Origin: Medakamo hakoo
Taxonomy: Eukaryota > Chlorophyta > Trebouxiophyceae > Coccomyxaceae
Assembly: GCA_026636295.1 (NCBI GenBank)
Contig: CP089457.1
Location: forward strand, 615,001-679,000
Reading direction: 5' to 3'
Length of the DNA stretch: 64,000 bases
The notes beneath the pieces are model-generated. The model searched no databases, was not told the origin of the DNA, and saw only the letters and a list, made by a program, of their open reading frames with translations. Made by a program: the position numbers and the translations under genes. This document shows, one piece after another, positions 52,644-62,912 of this stretch; the stretch's first letter is position 1; every line of letters begins with the position of its first letter.

Positions 52644-53732
52644 ATGGACGCGGCGGCCCGGGTGGTGGACCTGTGCCAGCGGCACCCGGAGGCGTGTTTT
52701 TCTTTTGAGGAGAGGCCGTCCGTTGGCTAGAGCGGCCGCCGCCATCGGCGCAAAACTCACGCTCGTCCCGACCTCCTCCACACCCACCAAACAGGGCGTC
52801 ACCGCGGACGCCATGGCCAGCCGCCTGCGCATGCCGCTGCCCGAACTGACGGCGGCGTTGAACACGCTGCTGCGGACGGTGAGTGAGCGTTTTTTCCTCC
52901 TCCTCCCTGCGTCCCTCTGCGTTGCGACCCACTCCCGTCTCATGAACGCAACACGCCCCCGCGTCCCCCACCACATGCACACACACACACACACACACAC
53001 CAGCACCGCCTGGACGTCCTGCGCCGCCAGGACGGCGTGGAAGTCTACCAGGCCAAAGCGCCGGAGGAGGGACAGAAGTTCAAAGGGCTGGGCGCGGAGG
53101 AGGTGCTGGTCTACCAAGCCATCGACGCGTCGGGCGACGTCGGCATCTGGACGCGGGACCTGCGGGCGCGCACCAACCTCCAGCAGCCGGCTGTGACGCG
53201 CATCCTCAAAGCGCTGGAGGCGCGCCACCTGGTCCAGGCCGTCCGGTCCGTCGCGAACGGGAACCGGAAGGTCTACATGCGCGCCGGCCTCGAACCCGCG
53301 CGCGAAGTCACGGGCGGCGCCTGGTACACGGGCGCGGAATTCGACGCGGCTTTTGCGGCCGGGCTGCAGCGTGCGGCGGGGCGCATCGTCGCCATGGCGG
53401 GCGAGGCCGGCATCTCCGTGCGCGGCGTGGCGGGCGAGGTCGCCAAGCTCGGCCTCGCGCGGGTCGCGCTGCGGGAGGAGGACATCGCCACCGTCCTGGC
53501 GGCTTCGGCCTTTGACGGCGTCGTGGAGGCGGTGCCGGGCTCGGAACGCACGCCGGGCGGCCCTCGGTACAGGGAGGACCGGGCGGCAGCGCGGGGCGCG
53601 CCCACCCCCCGGCCGTCCGCCCTCGCGGACGGCCTGCCGTGCGGCGTGTGCCCAGTCGCGGGCGAGTGCTCCGACGGCGGGGCGGTGTCGCCTGCGACGT
53701 GCGTGTACTTCTCGCGGTGGCTGGCGTGGTGA
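52644..53732 (+). CDS. RPC6: RNA polymerase III subunit RPC6 (RPC34)
   Basis: Exons are 52644-52691, 52795-52878 and 53004-53732, giving 286 aa. The first winged helix is built from VVDLCQRHPE joined to GVTADAMASRLRMPLPELTA. The second holds GLGAEEVLVYQAIDASGDVG, IWTRDLRARTNLQQPAVTRI, LKALEARHLVQAVRSV and GNRKVYMRAGLEPAREVTGG. The C-terminus carries four cysteines (CGVCPVAGEC, then TCVYF), matching the Fe-S cluster site of RPC34 homologues. RPC6 is part of the Pol III RPC3-RPC6-RPC7 trimer that contacts BRF1 for initiation. Intron 1 appears to start with GC rather than GT. The alternative is a 37-nt GT-AG intron (52694-52730), which would add an Ala-rich insert and be far shorter than any other intron here. 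Confidence 0.9.
52979..53000. repeat. (AC)11 microsatellite at a 3' splice site
   Basis: Eleven AC units end 3 nt before the RPC6 exon 3 boundary, in place of a polypyrimidine tract. Confidence 0.95.
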
Positions 53733-53992
53733 GCAGGGGGGGGTCGAGGTGAAGCCCATTGTGCCATGTGTGTTGCTCCTGTAGAAAAAAAAAGGTCGAA
53801 AACAGAAAAGTTCTTGGCACGTCCAACTCACAGGTTTTGTGTTCCATCCGTCCGCGTCCCCGCGCCCACCACCCCCTCCCTTTCCCCTTCCCCACGAAAA
53901 AACGCACTAGAAAAACAAACGAGCCACGAAAGCAAAAGGACACACACTCTCTCTCTTTCTCTCTCACTCTTCCTTCTTCATCCATTCTCTTT

Positions 53993-56195
53993 CTAAATCA
54001 GGAACGGCCGGTTGAAGTCGAAGCGCCGGCTGGCCGTCACCGCCGGCGGCCGCGTGCCTGGACCAAACCCGGGCCCGCCGTTGCGCGTGGCATAGCGCAG
54101 CGCGCGGACCAGGGCCGCCCACGACCCCGTGTGGCCCTGTTCCACGGCTTGGACGAGGGCGTACGCGATCGCGCCACCCTGGGCAGCCGCGTCCGCGGGC
54201 GCGGCTTCGTAGTCGGACGCGATTAAGACGGCCTCGCCCGCGCCCGGGGCGGGCGCGCCCACCGCCCTCGACCCGGCCGCCGCCCAGGCCGGCCAGCCGT
54301 CCGGTCGGACGGCGGCGGCGGCGGGCAAGCCCAACGAAAACCGCCCGCCCGCCGCGTCGATGGCGGCCAACAAGCGGGCGCCCTTGGGGAGAGGGGCGAT
54401 GAGGGCGGCGTGGAGGTCGGCGGGCGTGAGGGATTTGCCGGACCTCCAATCGCACGGCGCCAACGCCGCGCAGTAACCGACGCCAGCGGCGCCACTGGAC
54501 GCGGCGGGCGGGGCTGTCGTCGCCGCGGCGAGCGGGCCGGCGGTGGACGCGGCCAGAGGACCGCCGCCGGCAGAGGAGGCGAGCGAGACCTGGGAGGTGG
54601 CGGTGGGTTGGGCGGCAGCAGCTCCGCGGCCGACAGCCCGGGGCGGCTGGAGGGTGGGCGACGCGACGCCGGGCGCGGGCGGCGGCGTGGCGGGCGGGGT
54701 CGACGCCGCGGCGGGCGCGGCCGACTGGACAGGGGACAGGGGCGCGGCCGGCCGGCCGAAGAAGGCGGCGAGGCTGGCCGCGGCCGCGGCGGCGGCGGCG
54801 GCGGCCTCTGCCTCCTCCGCCTCGCCCGACCCGACGACACTGCCCTTGACTGGCGAGGAGCAGGCTGTCACCGCGTCGGGCGTGGCGGCGGTCGTGGACG
54901 GCGGCGGCGGCTCGTTCTCGGCGTCGTTCTCGGCGTCGTCGTCGGAGGCGTCGCTCTCAGGTGGAGGGCGCGCGGGCGAGCGCGGCAGGCACGCGGCCGC
55001 CACCGCGTCCGCCGCCTCCCCGCCCTCCACCCAGCCGACGGGCGCGCCGCCGGGCCCAGCCCCACGCCCAAAGAACGCAAAGACGAGCGAGTCGGCGGGC
55101 CCGGCGCCGCCGACGAGCCAGGCCGCCGCGGCCAGCACGTTTGCCTTGGTCGGGCGCAGGCGCGGGTGGGGCTGGCCGTCGGACAGGAACACGGTGTCGC
55201 CGGGGCCGAAGCCGAACTTGGTGGCGAGGAGCGTGCGCACGGCCGCCGCGTCGCCGACGGGGTCGCTGCCGCCGCCGCCGCTGCTGGACGGCGGGGCGGC
55301 GCCGCCGTCCAGGGCCTCGGCGCCCCTGTAGCAGCACGCGACCAGCACCGCCCGCCGGCGGGCGGGCCTCCACGCCGCGTCGGCGGCGGCCGCCGCCGCG
55401 TCGGCCGGCGTGCGCGGACCTGGTGACGCCGGGCGCGGTGGGCCGGGCGGCGGGATATAGGGGGCGGCGTAGGCCAGGCCGGCGGCGGGTGGGAGGGCGT
55501 CAACAGGGGCCTGGGAGGTTGGTTTTTTTCGAGTGCGGGGGTTGAGAAAAAAAGCGCGCGACGCCCGCTCCGCCACCCTTCCCCTCCCTTCCTGTCCTCG
55601 TCAGCCCACCTGCAGCATGGTCGGCGGCGGGCCCGTCGGTCGGTCGTGCACGCGGCCGGGCTGTCGTGTTTGTAGGGGCGTGACGTGAGAGAGAGGGGGC
55701 GGGAGAAAAACACGGCGCGCGTCGATGCGGCGCACCGAGAGAGCTTCGCCTCCGCTCCCCACTCCCTGCCCTCCATCTTCCACTCACCGTCAGCGCTCCA
55801 GGAGCAACGTCCTCGTCTTCGTCAACCAGGGCGCCCAGGGCGGGCGGCGGCGGCGGCGGGCGGGAGGCGGCGGGCAGGGAACGCGTGCGCGCAGCTGTCG
55901 GCGCCGCCGCCGCGGCCTTGCGCGGCGTGGACGCGGCCGAAGCGGGCGCTGGGCGCGGCGCGGGAGCCCGCACCGCCTGGGTTAAAGGCGCCGCTGGGTC
56001 CACAGCGCTCCGGGCCGGGTGGCTGACCTGGCCGTCCACGGACCAGGAGGACAAGGCGGCGGCAGAGGACGCGGTCGCGTCTGGCGGTGCGGGCGCTGCA
56101 CCGTCGGCCGTGCTCGTCCGGGAGGGAGCGGGCGCCCAGACGGCCGGGCCCGCCACTGACGGCAGGGTGGCTGGCGCGGACGCGCAGGCACCCAT
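53993..56195 (-). CDS. Type I metacaspase homologue lacking the catalytic His and Cys
   Basis: Exons are 56195-55788, 55660-55610 and 55510-53993, giving 658 aa, all phase 0. The start MGACASAP fits N-myristoylation (Gly2, Ser6) with a palmitoylatable Cys4. A Pro/Ser-rich prodomain includes HDRPTGPPPTMLQ and YIPPPGPP. The p20-like region is clear: RRAVLVACCYRG, VRTLLATKFGFGPGD, TKANVLAAAAWLVGGAGPAD and SLVFAFFGRGAG. Later come LTPADLHAALIAPLPKGARL, LAAIDAAGGRFS, EAVLIASDYEAAPA and the end FNRPFLI. Active metacaspases have SGHG and D-x-C-H-S-G at the two catalytic spots; here Arg302 replaces His and Ala540 replaces Cys. A ~180-residue Ala/Pro/acidic insertion splits the domain. It is predicted to be a non-peptidase. 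Confidence 0.82.
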
Positions 56196-57062
56196 CGCTT
56201 GGGGAGCTTGGGTGTGGTGGGAAGGTGGGGCGACGCGCTTTTTTTTTTGCCTCTCTCTCCCTGTGTTTTTCGAGTGTGACCAAAAAAAAAACAAACTGCG
56301 CGCCGAGAACAGCTCAGACGCTTGTTCCCTCTCCCGGCCCCACTCCCGGGGCGCGCCCTCTCGCTGCCGCCTGACGCGCCACGCTCTCCTCGCCTCCCTG
56401 GGCGAGGCCGGACTTGAGCCCGCCACCCGAAGCCGGGCATTGGGTCCGCGGCGCGCCTCGCCCCCTGCCCCGCGCCCTCTCGTCCGAGCGCGCGTTGAGA
56501 TCGGGCGACTGGGCGCGCAGACGCTCGGTGCGTGTTGCCTCTACAGTTAGCCCGCCCGCCGGCGGATTTTGCCGGCGCACAAGGCCCACCCGCCCCTGTT
56601 GGGGTGCGTTCTGGTCTTATTAACCAAAGCGCGGCGAGAACGGGTGGGGCTGAGGTCTTTTAACGCGCGCCTCGAGCCGCGCTGCGCCCCCACGACAGAG
56701 AGCCATGGCGGACGCGCGCCACTCTGCGCTCGTTCTGCGGGGCCTGCGCCGAGCGCCCCGCGGCCCGCCTGCCCTGCGGCAGCCGCCTCTTGAGGCCGGA
56801 AGACCTGTCCTCCACTCGTGGGTGGGCGGCAGCGGGAGTGGGCGTCCGCCGGGCGGGTCCGCGGCGCTGGGGACGAACGCAATGCTCTTTCGTTCGGTCA
56901 ACACCCCGCGCCTGAAAAAAACCTCGCGCCTGTTCGCCTTTCCTTCCTACAACGACCTCTCCCCAACACACGCACGCACACACAGGCTCCCTGGGTCCTC
57001 CTCTGTCACTCTCTCCCACTGGTGACGCCCTGGTGTCGGATTCTGAAAAATAGAAAGAAGCT
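56196..57062. promoter_or_regulatory. Long divergent promoter region, metacaspase homologue / GATA factor
   Basis: At 867 nt this is the longest gene-free stretch. It has T-rich and A-rich homopolymers at 56240-56292. A tRNA-like segment at 56395-56467 was examined and rejected. Several open frames cross it but none looks conserved. Confidence 0.5.
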
Positions 57063-58403
57063 ATGGGCTCTGGCGGCGACTCCTCGACCGACCCACCCGC
57101 CGCCGCCGCTGCAGGCGGTGGTGGCACAGGCACCGGCGCGTCTGCCGCCGCCGCACCACCGTCCTCCCTCCCGCCCGCGGCCGCCAACCTGTTGGCCGCG
57201 GCCGCTGCGGCGGCCGCCGCCGTCGCCGCCGCTGCTCCAGCTCCTCCAAGCAAAGCCGGCCGCGGCTCGGCCGCCACCACCACCACCACCACTGCCACCG
57301 CCCTCCCTCCACCTCCGCCGCCGGGCGTCAAGGCCTGCACGCAGTGCGGCGCGACCCGCACCCCACAATGGCGCGAAGGACCCGCGGGCCCTAAAACCCT
57401 GTGCAATGCGTGCGGCGTGAAGCGCGTGCGCGCGGCCAAGGCGGCGGCCGAGGGCGCGCCCCCGCCCAAGCGCCGGATGAGCGCGGCAGCCAAAGCCGCC
57501 GCCGCCGCCGCCGCCGTGTCTGGCTCCGCCTTTGCGGGTGTGGCCGCTACCGCCGAAGCTTTTGACCGGGCGGGCAGCGGGGCGGCGGCGTCGCCCTCCC
57601 GCCCCGCGGCCGCCTCGCGCCGCCGGTCGGTCGGCGCGCGCGGCGGTGGTGCCTCCGCATCCGCCGCCGCCCTGGACGCGGCCGCGTCCGCGGCCCTGTC
57701 TGGCACGGGCGGCCGGCCGGCTGCTCCCCGGGCGTCGGGAGCGCGCCGCCCCGCCGGCCGGCCGCCCCTGGGGCCCGGCGGCGGCGCCCTTCAACCGCCG
57801 ACCGCCGACCACCAACAACCCGCCTCCCCGTCCGTCGCGGCCGTCGGCCCGGACGCCATGGCCGCCGTCAACCTGCTGTGCATGTCCGTGCGAGAGGCGG
57901 ATTTAGAAGCGGCGGCGGCAGCGGCGGCGGCGGCGGAGGCGGCGGCGGTGGACGGCGGCAGCAGCGGCGGCGGCGCACGGGTCCCACCCGCCGCCCCCTC
58001 CGGCGCGGGCGCCGGCGTGGGCGCGCCCGGCTACGAGCTCGCGGCTGCCGCGGCTGCCGCTGACGGCGTCGTCCCCCCCGCCGACGGCCCCTTCACGTCC
58101 CCGCTGCTGGCCCTCGCCCCTGACACGCGCGCTGCGCTGTTGGCCGCCAAAGATGCGCTGGACGCCGCCGCCCGTGATGCTGCGTCCGCCGACGCCGCGG
58201 TCGCGGCCGTCGCCCGCGTCCTAGCCCTGCGCCAGGCGGCGGCTTTACGCGCCCGCGCCGCGGCGGGTGCGGCGGCCGGGCGCCTGGCGGACTTGGTCTC
58301 GTCCCTGGACGGCCGCCATGGGTGGGGGCGGCTGGGCTCAAGCGCCCCCGCGCCGTCGACGTCGCGTGGGCGGGGGCGGCCGGGCGCGGCGCCCGCCCCG
58401 TAA
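57063..58403 (+). CDS. GATA-type zinc-finger transcription factor
   Basis: A single exon of 446 aa. After an Ala/Gly/Thr/Pro-rich N-terminus, one GATA finger occupies ~residues 92-117: C92, C95, C114 and C117 with an 18-residue loop ([20 protein letters not shown], then TLCNACGVK). The CX2CX18CX2C spacing with TPQWREGP is the plant/fungal class IV type, binding (A/T)GATA(A/G). The basic tail after the finger ([19 protein letters not shown]) would extend DNA contact and supply a nuclear signal. The rest is Ala-rich. A conserved-looking helical end begins at [20 protein letters not shown] and runs to [11 protein letters not shown]. The target process (nitrogen, light or other) cannot be told. 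Confidence 0.9.
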   Translation: MGSGGDSSTDPPAAAAAGGGGTGTGASAAAAPPSSLPPAAANLLAAAAAAAAAVAAAAPAPPSKAGRGSAATTTTTTATALPPPPPPGVKACTQCGATRTPQWREGPAGPKTLCNACGVKRVRAAKAAAEGAPPPKRRMSAAAKAAAAAAAVSGSAFAGVAATAEAFDRAGSGAAASPSRPAAASRRRSVGARGGGASASAAALDAAASAALSGTGGRPAAPRASGARRPAGRPPLGPGGGALQPPTADHQQPASPSVAAVGPDAMAAVNLLCMSVREADLEAAAAAAAAAEAAAVDGGSSGGGARVPPAAPSGAGAGVGAPGYELAAAAAAADGVVPPADGPFTSPLLALAPDTRAALLAAKDALDAAARDAASADAAVAAVARVLALRQAAALRARAAAGAAAGRLADLVSSLDGRHGWGRLGSSAPAPSTSRGRGRPGAAPAP

Positions 58404-58874
58404 GAAGACAGGCGCTCGTCGTCTTCCCCGTCCTCCGTTGGACGGGCTGTATCAACACAATTTCCCAAAACGACAAAAAAAAATGACGGGAAAATTTTCC
58501 CCATCCCCTTGGCGCCGGTTTTTTTCCAGGGGCCGCGCCTCCTTTTCTTTTTTCTCTTATCAAAAAACTGTGGTGAGGTGTGGGTGAGTACACGTACAAC
58601 GTGACTTGTGTGAGCGTGAATGCGTGTTTTTGGCGTCCGTCTTTCCCGAGCGCCTGGAGTGGCTGGGGGGTTGAGGGTGCATGCGTGGGTTGCAACGAAA
58701 TCGACCCCCGACTTCCCCTCCTCTCTCTCCTCTCTCCTCTCTCTCTCCTCGTCCTCGTCCCCGCCCGGCGGGCCATCCTCTCCCTCTCTCCCACTCTCAC
58801 CCCCTCACATCAACAGTCAAACTAGACTTCCGAATCCCCAGTAGTAATTTAAGTAACTTAAATGGAGACGGGTA
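58404..58874. other. Convergent 3' region without a gene
   Basis: 471 nt between the GATA factor and ATP-citrate lyase stops. It has A- and T-rich runs and a TC-rich tract near 58720-58760. Around 58840-58865 lies a short AT-rich patch unusual for this window. No gene is seen. Confidence 0.65.
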
Positions 58875-60796
58875 TCAATCAAAGCTGCGCACCCACTCAA
58901 TGGCGCGCGCGCAAATGCACGTCATGGAGACGTCGGGCCCGTTGACCTCGACGTCCAGCCCCGCGTCCCCGTCTGCCAGGGCGCGCATGGCCGCCAGGCC
59001 CTGCTGGTACTGCGGCCCGCCCCGCCGCACCAGGATCTTCATTTTGGACGCCCGCAGCGCCGGCGCCGCCTCCTTCAGGGCGCGGATGATGCCCTTGAAC
59101 GTCGCGTAGACGGACGTGAAGTTGGCGATGCCGCCGCCGATGAGCAGGGCGCGGCCGCGGCCGTCTGGGTTCGCCGTCGCGGCGCCGATCAACTGTTTGG
59201 CGTACAGGTACGTCTCCGCCTCCGTGGGCCCGCCCGAATACTCGGCGTAGTTGCCCAGCTCGTCGGCGGCGCCCAAGTCCGCGACGGTGTCGGAGTAAAT
59301 CACGGACGCCCCGCCGCCCGCGACCATCGTCCACACCCGGCCCTTGGGGTTGAGGATGGTGAGTTTGAGGGACGCGCCCGTCACGCCGTCCAGGCCCACG
59401 ACGGCTTTTTCGTTGTCGGACAGGACGCGGCCGAAAGGCAGGGGAAACTCCAGGTCGGCCGGCCATTTTTTGCCGCCGCCCGCACGGAAGGACGCGGTGT
59501 CGTCCAGTTCCAGGCGCATGTCGAGTGGGAGGGCGGCGAGGCCTCCGGGGGCGACGGTCTCGATGTTGGTGCCGGCGCCGGACGAGGCGTCGACGAGCGT
59601 CAGGGGGTTGATCTGTGTCATTTATGTGAGGTGGGGTGGGGAGGGGGTGTGAGGGCGCCGCCCTCAACTCGCACAGGGAGAGGGCGGTCGAAAAGCGAGA
59701 CACAAAAAAATATCTCCTGCGCGCCCTCTCTTACCTCGAGCAGCGTCGCGTCCAGGTCTTCGAAAGCCAGCACGGCGCCCGTGGCAAAGGCGCCGACAGC
59801 GGACGCCTGCTCGGCCGGCAAGTCGGCGAAGAGAGGGGCCAAGGCGGGGCCGACGGACGCGGCGTGGAGGCCGGACAGGGAGGTTGGCAAGGAGACGGAT
59901 TTAATGCACTCGTCCCAGTGTTCTTCCACGTCGACGCCGCCCTTGGAGGAGAAGTCGACGCGCAAGCCGGAGCGCGTGGTCGCAATGCCGAAATAAAACT
60001 CCACGTCGTGCGGAATGAAGGGTTCGATGAGGAAGGTGGTGACCGGGCCCGACACGCCCGCTTTCAGCGTGATCTGCTTCCCCAACCGCGCGCCGACGAA
60101 GGCTTTTGCGCCCGCCAAGTCCAGGTTTAAGCCGACCAGATCGTGCTTGCCGCGCTGTCCGAACAGCATGTCGGGCTGTGAAATTTGGTGCGTGGTGGGG
60201 TTGGGAGATGCGTGTTGACGGATGAGAGATGGAAAAGGGGCGCGAGCGAAACGGACCCCCACCCCCCACCCCACCCGTCCCCACCACCTCACCTTGACCA
60301 CCAACTGCGTCGTGGACAACCAGGGGTTGGCCGCAACCAGGGCGTCCCAGTCCGTGGCGGCCGTGGCCTGAAGGTTGTGAGGGGAATGGACGGGAGGGCG
60401 TGAGGGTGGATGGGACACGGGCGGGTTGGACCCCGTCCGAGGCCCTCGCGGCGCGCGCGCGCCAAGGGGGCACCGCCCGCGATGGGATTGAAGGTACCGC
60501 CGCGCACGTCCCTCCACTCTCAGCTCAAGCCCTTCACAGAGGCCGACACGTATCGCTGGAAGCGGTGGCGAGGGCGCGGAGGTTGTGCGGACGCCAGGCC
60601 AGGGCGGACAAGGCGCGACCCCACGCACCCCCATTTGCTCCGTCGCCGCGCGGCGCGCGCCCCTCCTCCCCTCGAGGGGTCACCTCCCGCCACGCACCTG
60701 CACAGCCTTGAGCGGCAGCTCCAGCCCCGTCAGCCGGGTCAGGGCGGCCTTCAACATGCGCTTGGCGTCGACCTCCCGCACTTTTTTGCGCGCCAT
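58875..60796 (-). CDS. ACLA: ATP-citrate lyase subunit A (ACLA)
   Basis: Four exons: 60796-60698, 60367-60293, 60175-59735 and 59612-58875, giving 450 aa, all phase 0. [39 protein letters not shown] and [18 protein letters not shown] form the ATP-grasp start. [47 protein letters not shown] and [20 protein letters not shown] follow. The C-terminal half has [37 protein letters not shown] and [18 protein letters not shown]. Plants and green algae split ATP-citrate lyase into A and B subunits. The enzyme makes cytosolic acetyl-CoA from citrate. No targeting peptide is present, as expected. The B subunit, with the phosphohistidine, is not in this window. The upstream same-strand gene ends 94 nt before this start. 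Confidence 0.95.
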
Positions 60797-60890
60797 GTTT
60801 GGGACGTGAAAAGGATGGACGGGGAAAGAGTTTTTTTCTTTTGCGTGTCTGCGCCCTCTCCACTTTCTCCACCCCCGCCTCTCCTCTCAC

Positions 60891-61746
60891 TCACTCGACC
60901 CACACCCCGCCCGGGACCGCACCCGACACCCCACGCAGCGACGCATACACCGCCGCCACAGACGCTGCCACGCCCTCTAAATCAGCGTCTTGTTCGCGGC
61001 TAGCCGCGGCCGTCGCCGCTCCATCGTCCACCTCCACTGCGCACGGCCGCAGCCCACGCACGGCCGCCAGCGCGGCCCGCAGGGCGGCCGGGGACGCGGC
61101 CGGCACGGGACAGGGGTCGTCGAAGCCGGCCAGGGAGGTTAATCGAGACCGCAGGGCCGCGTGCGCGGCGGCGGTCGCGCCGGCTGGGCCAGCAAGCCGG
61201 GCCTCCAGCGCCAAGGCAGGTGGTTGGGCGCCGTCGCCGCCGCCGCCGTCGCCCTTCACCCAGCACGCCTCGCACGACAGGAGGGATGGTGTGCCAGGTG
61301 CAGGTGGCGCGGGGCGGGCCCGGGCCGGCGGCGGCGCCAGCAGGGCGGCCAGGGCGGCGGTGGATGGAAGGGTCGCACCGTTGTTCGGCACACACCCGAC
61401 AACCCGTGCCACGCCCGGCCCGGCCAGCACGGCCCGGGCGGCGACTTCGACGTGTGGATCTGGTGCGGGAGGCGCGCGTGCAGAGGCGAGCGCGTCCAGC
61501 AGCAGGCGGCCGACGTGGGCGAGGCGGGGTGGAGGGCGGCCGGCGCAGCACGCCTGCCCGCCCTCGCTGCTGGACGGCGGCGGCGCGACCGCAAAGACAT
61601 CCACGGACCCGCCGCTTTCCGCAGGCAGGCGCACGCGCACAATGGGTGGGCCGCCTGGCGGAGACACGGCGACGGAGGCGGGCGTGCGTCGCCGGCGGGC
61701 AGGCCACACGACGGCCGCGACACGCCACAGTGGCGGTAAGGCGCAC

Positions 61747-61783
<37 letters not shown>

Positions 61784-62045
61784 TGCCCTCCACCCACACG
61801 TCCGCTTCCCCGCAGCCAACGTGGGTTAAGGCGGGAGCTAAGCGGCCGCCCGGGCCCAGTCCGGCGGCGGCGGCGGCGGTGGACAGCGACGCGGCCGCGG
61901 CGGAGAGCGCGCCCTCCACCCCTGCGGCCTCCCGTTCCACGGCCGACGCCGCGGCTTCCAGGGCGGTCAGCCGGGCTGTGAGGGCACGCGCTTCCGCGCG
62001 CAGGGCGTCCAGCGTGGATGGTGGAGGCGCGGTGGACGGGTCCAT
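60891..62045 (-). CDS. Coiled-coil protein of unknown function
   Basis: A single exon of 384 aa. Residues ~10-62 form a strong heptad helix (LDALRAEARALTARLTALEA onwards). After a poly-Gly spacer the sequence turns beta/alpha: WRVAAVVWPARRR, ASVAVSPPGGPPIVRVRLPA, GSVDVFAVAPP, LAHVGRLLLDALASARAP and HVEVAARAVLAGPG. Later come SLLSCEACWVKGD and an end helix, LEGVAASVAAVYASLRGV. I do not recognise a family. Its ATG lies only 15 nt after the stop of the ubiquitin-like gene on the same strand, so any separate promoter would have to lie inside that gene. The ATP-citrate lyase gene follows after 94 nt. Confidence 0.6.
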
Positions 62046-62060
62046 GCCTCTCCCTCGCCC

Positions 62061-62714
62061 TCACACCGCGAGGTTGAGTGCGGCCACGACCACAGCGAGC
62101 GCCACGCCCGCCCACCGCTGGGCAGCCACCGTCGACGCGGGGGCCGCACCGCCCACACACCGGCCCGCCACCCAGTCAGACGCGACCGCCCACCCGGCCA
62201 GGCGGGTGGACGGACTGCTGGCCGCTTCGGTGCTCACGCCAAAGCCGGCCGGGAAAACGCCCGCACCCGCCCAGGCTTCCACTCCACTGGGTAAGGCTAG
62301 CGACGCGACCGGGTGGCCGTCTGGTAAAGGGCGGCCGCCGTGCGTGAGGCGGAGTGGGGTTGTGCAGGGGAGGGAGGCGGCGACGGCGGCCCGGGCCTGT
62401 GTTTTTTTGGATGGGACGACAGGTTGAAGCGCGTCAAGTGCGGCACGATGCGAGAAAAGTTGGACGCGGAAGGGCTGCGCCCTCCAATTCTCTCGCCTTC
62501 CTACCTTAAGGTCAGCCACTGTGTCGGTCGGTCCGAGCGGCAGGGTCAGGTGGCGGGCGGCGGCGGGCCTGTGCATTGGGGAGGGAGGCGTGAGGAGACG
62601 CGAGACGCATGTGGGAGAGTGGGGGAGAAGGCATGACAGACGAAACGCAGAAACGCACTCGGAGGAGCCTTGGGGGTCTTCAAAGACGAGCAGGACGTCC
62701 AGGTGGGTGGGCAT
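62061..62714 (-). CDS. Ubiquitin-like domain protein with C-terminal membrane anchor
   Basis: Exons are 62714-62659, 62568-62505 and 62396-62061, giving 151 aa. Splicing (GTGCGT/CACAG, then GTAGG/CACAG) builds a ubiquitin-like fold at residues ~5-85. Strand one is LDVLLVFEDPQG and strand two is RHLTLPLGPTDTVADLK. A helix follows (ARAAVAASLPC), then PLRLTHGGRPLPDGHPVASL, corresponding to the ubiquitin block QRLIFAGKQLEDGRTL. No di-glycine end follows. Instead the protein closes with a hydrophobic stretch (WAGVALAVVVAALNLAV), a likely tail anchor. The name of the family is not clear; membrane-anchored ubiquitin-fold or TMUB-like proteins are candidates. An in-frame ATG lies 21 nt upstream (62735) and could be the true start. 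Confidence 0.6.
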   Translation of the reverse strand: MPTHLDVLLVFEDPQGSSECVSAFRLSCLLPHSPTCVSRLLTPPSPMHRPAAARHLTLPLGPTDTVADLKVGRRENWRAQPFRVQLFSHRAALDALQPVVPSKKTQARAAVAASLPCTTPLRLTHGGRPLPDGHPVASLALPSGVEAWAGAGVFPAGFGVSTEAASSPSTRLAGWAVASDWVAGRCVGGAAPASTVAAQRWAGVALAVVVAALNLAV

Positions 62715-62912
62715 GCGGCCGTGTGGCCTAGGCAACGGCGAAGTCGGAAGCTTTTTTTGGTTGAGAACCGGAGAGACCGAGAGAGGAAGGCGCGAGTGGT
62801 CGGGGCCGGCGTCGACACAGGGCCGCTCCTCACTCTCACGTCCCTCCTACAAATCTCTCCACCGCTTCTCCGGAACCAGCGCGTCGTTTCATCCTCGTTT
62901 TCCGGACACGCC

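Noticed and set aside
56395-56467. tRNA-like segment on the minus strand (7-bp acceptor-like stem GGGCGAG/CTCGCCC, B-box-like GGCTCAAGTCC)
   Set aside because: The span is only ~65 nt. It lacks U8 and a recognisable A box, has no 7-nt anticodon loop, and has a mismatch in the T stem. GC richness makes such stems likely by chance.
56705-57025. 106-aa frame upstream of the GATA gene
   Set aside because: It shows no family resemblance, ends in promoter-like sequence and runs through an A-rich tract. It is probably the 5' flank.
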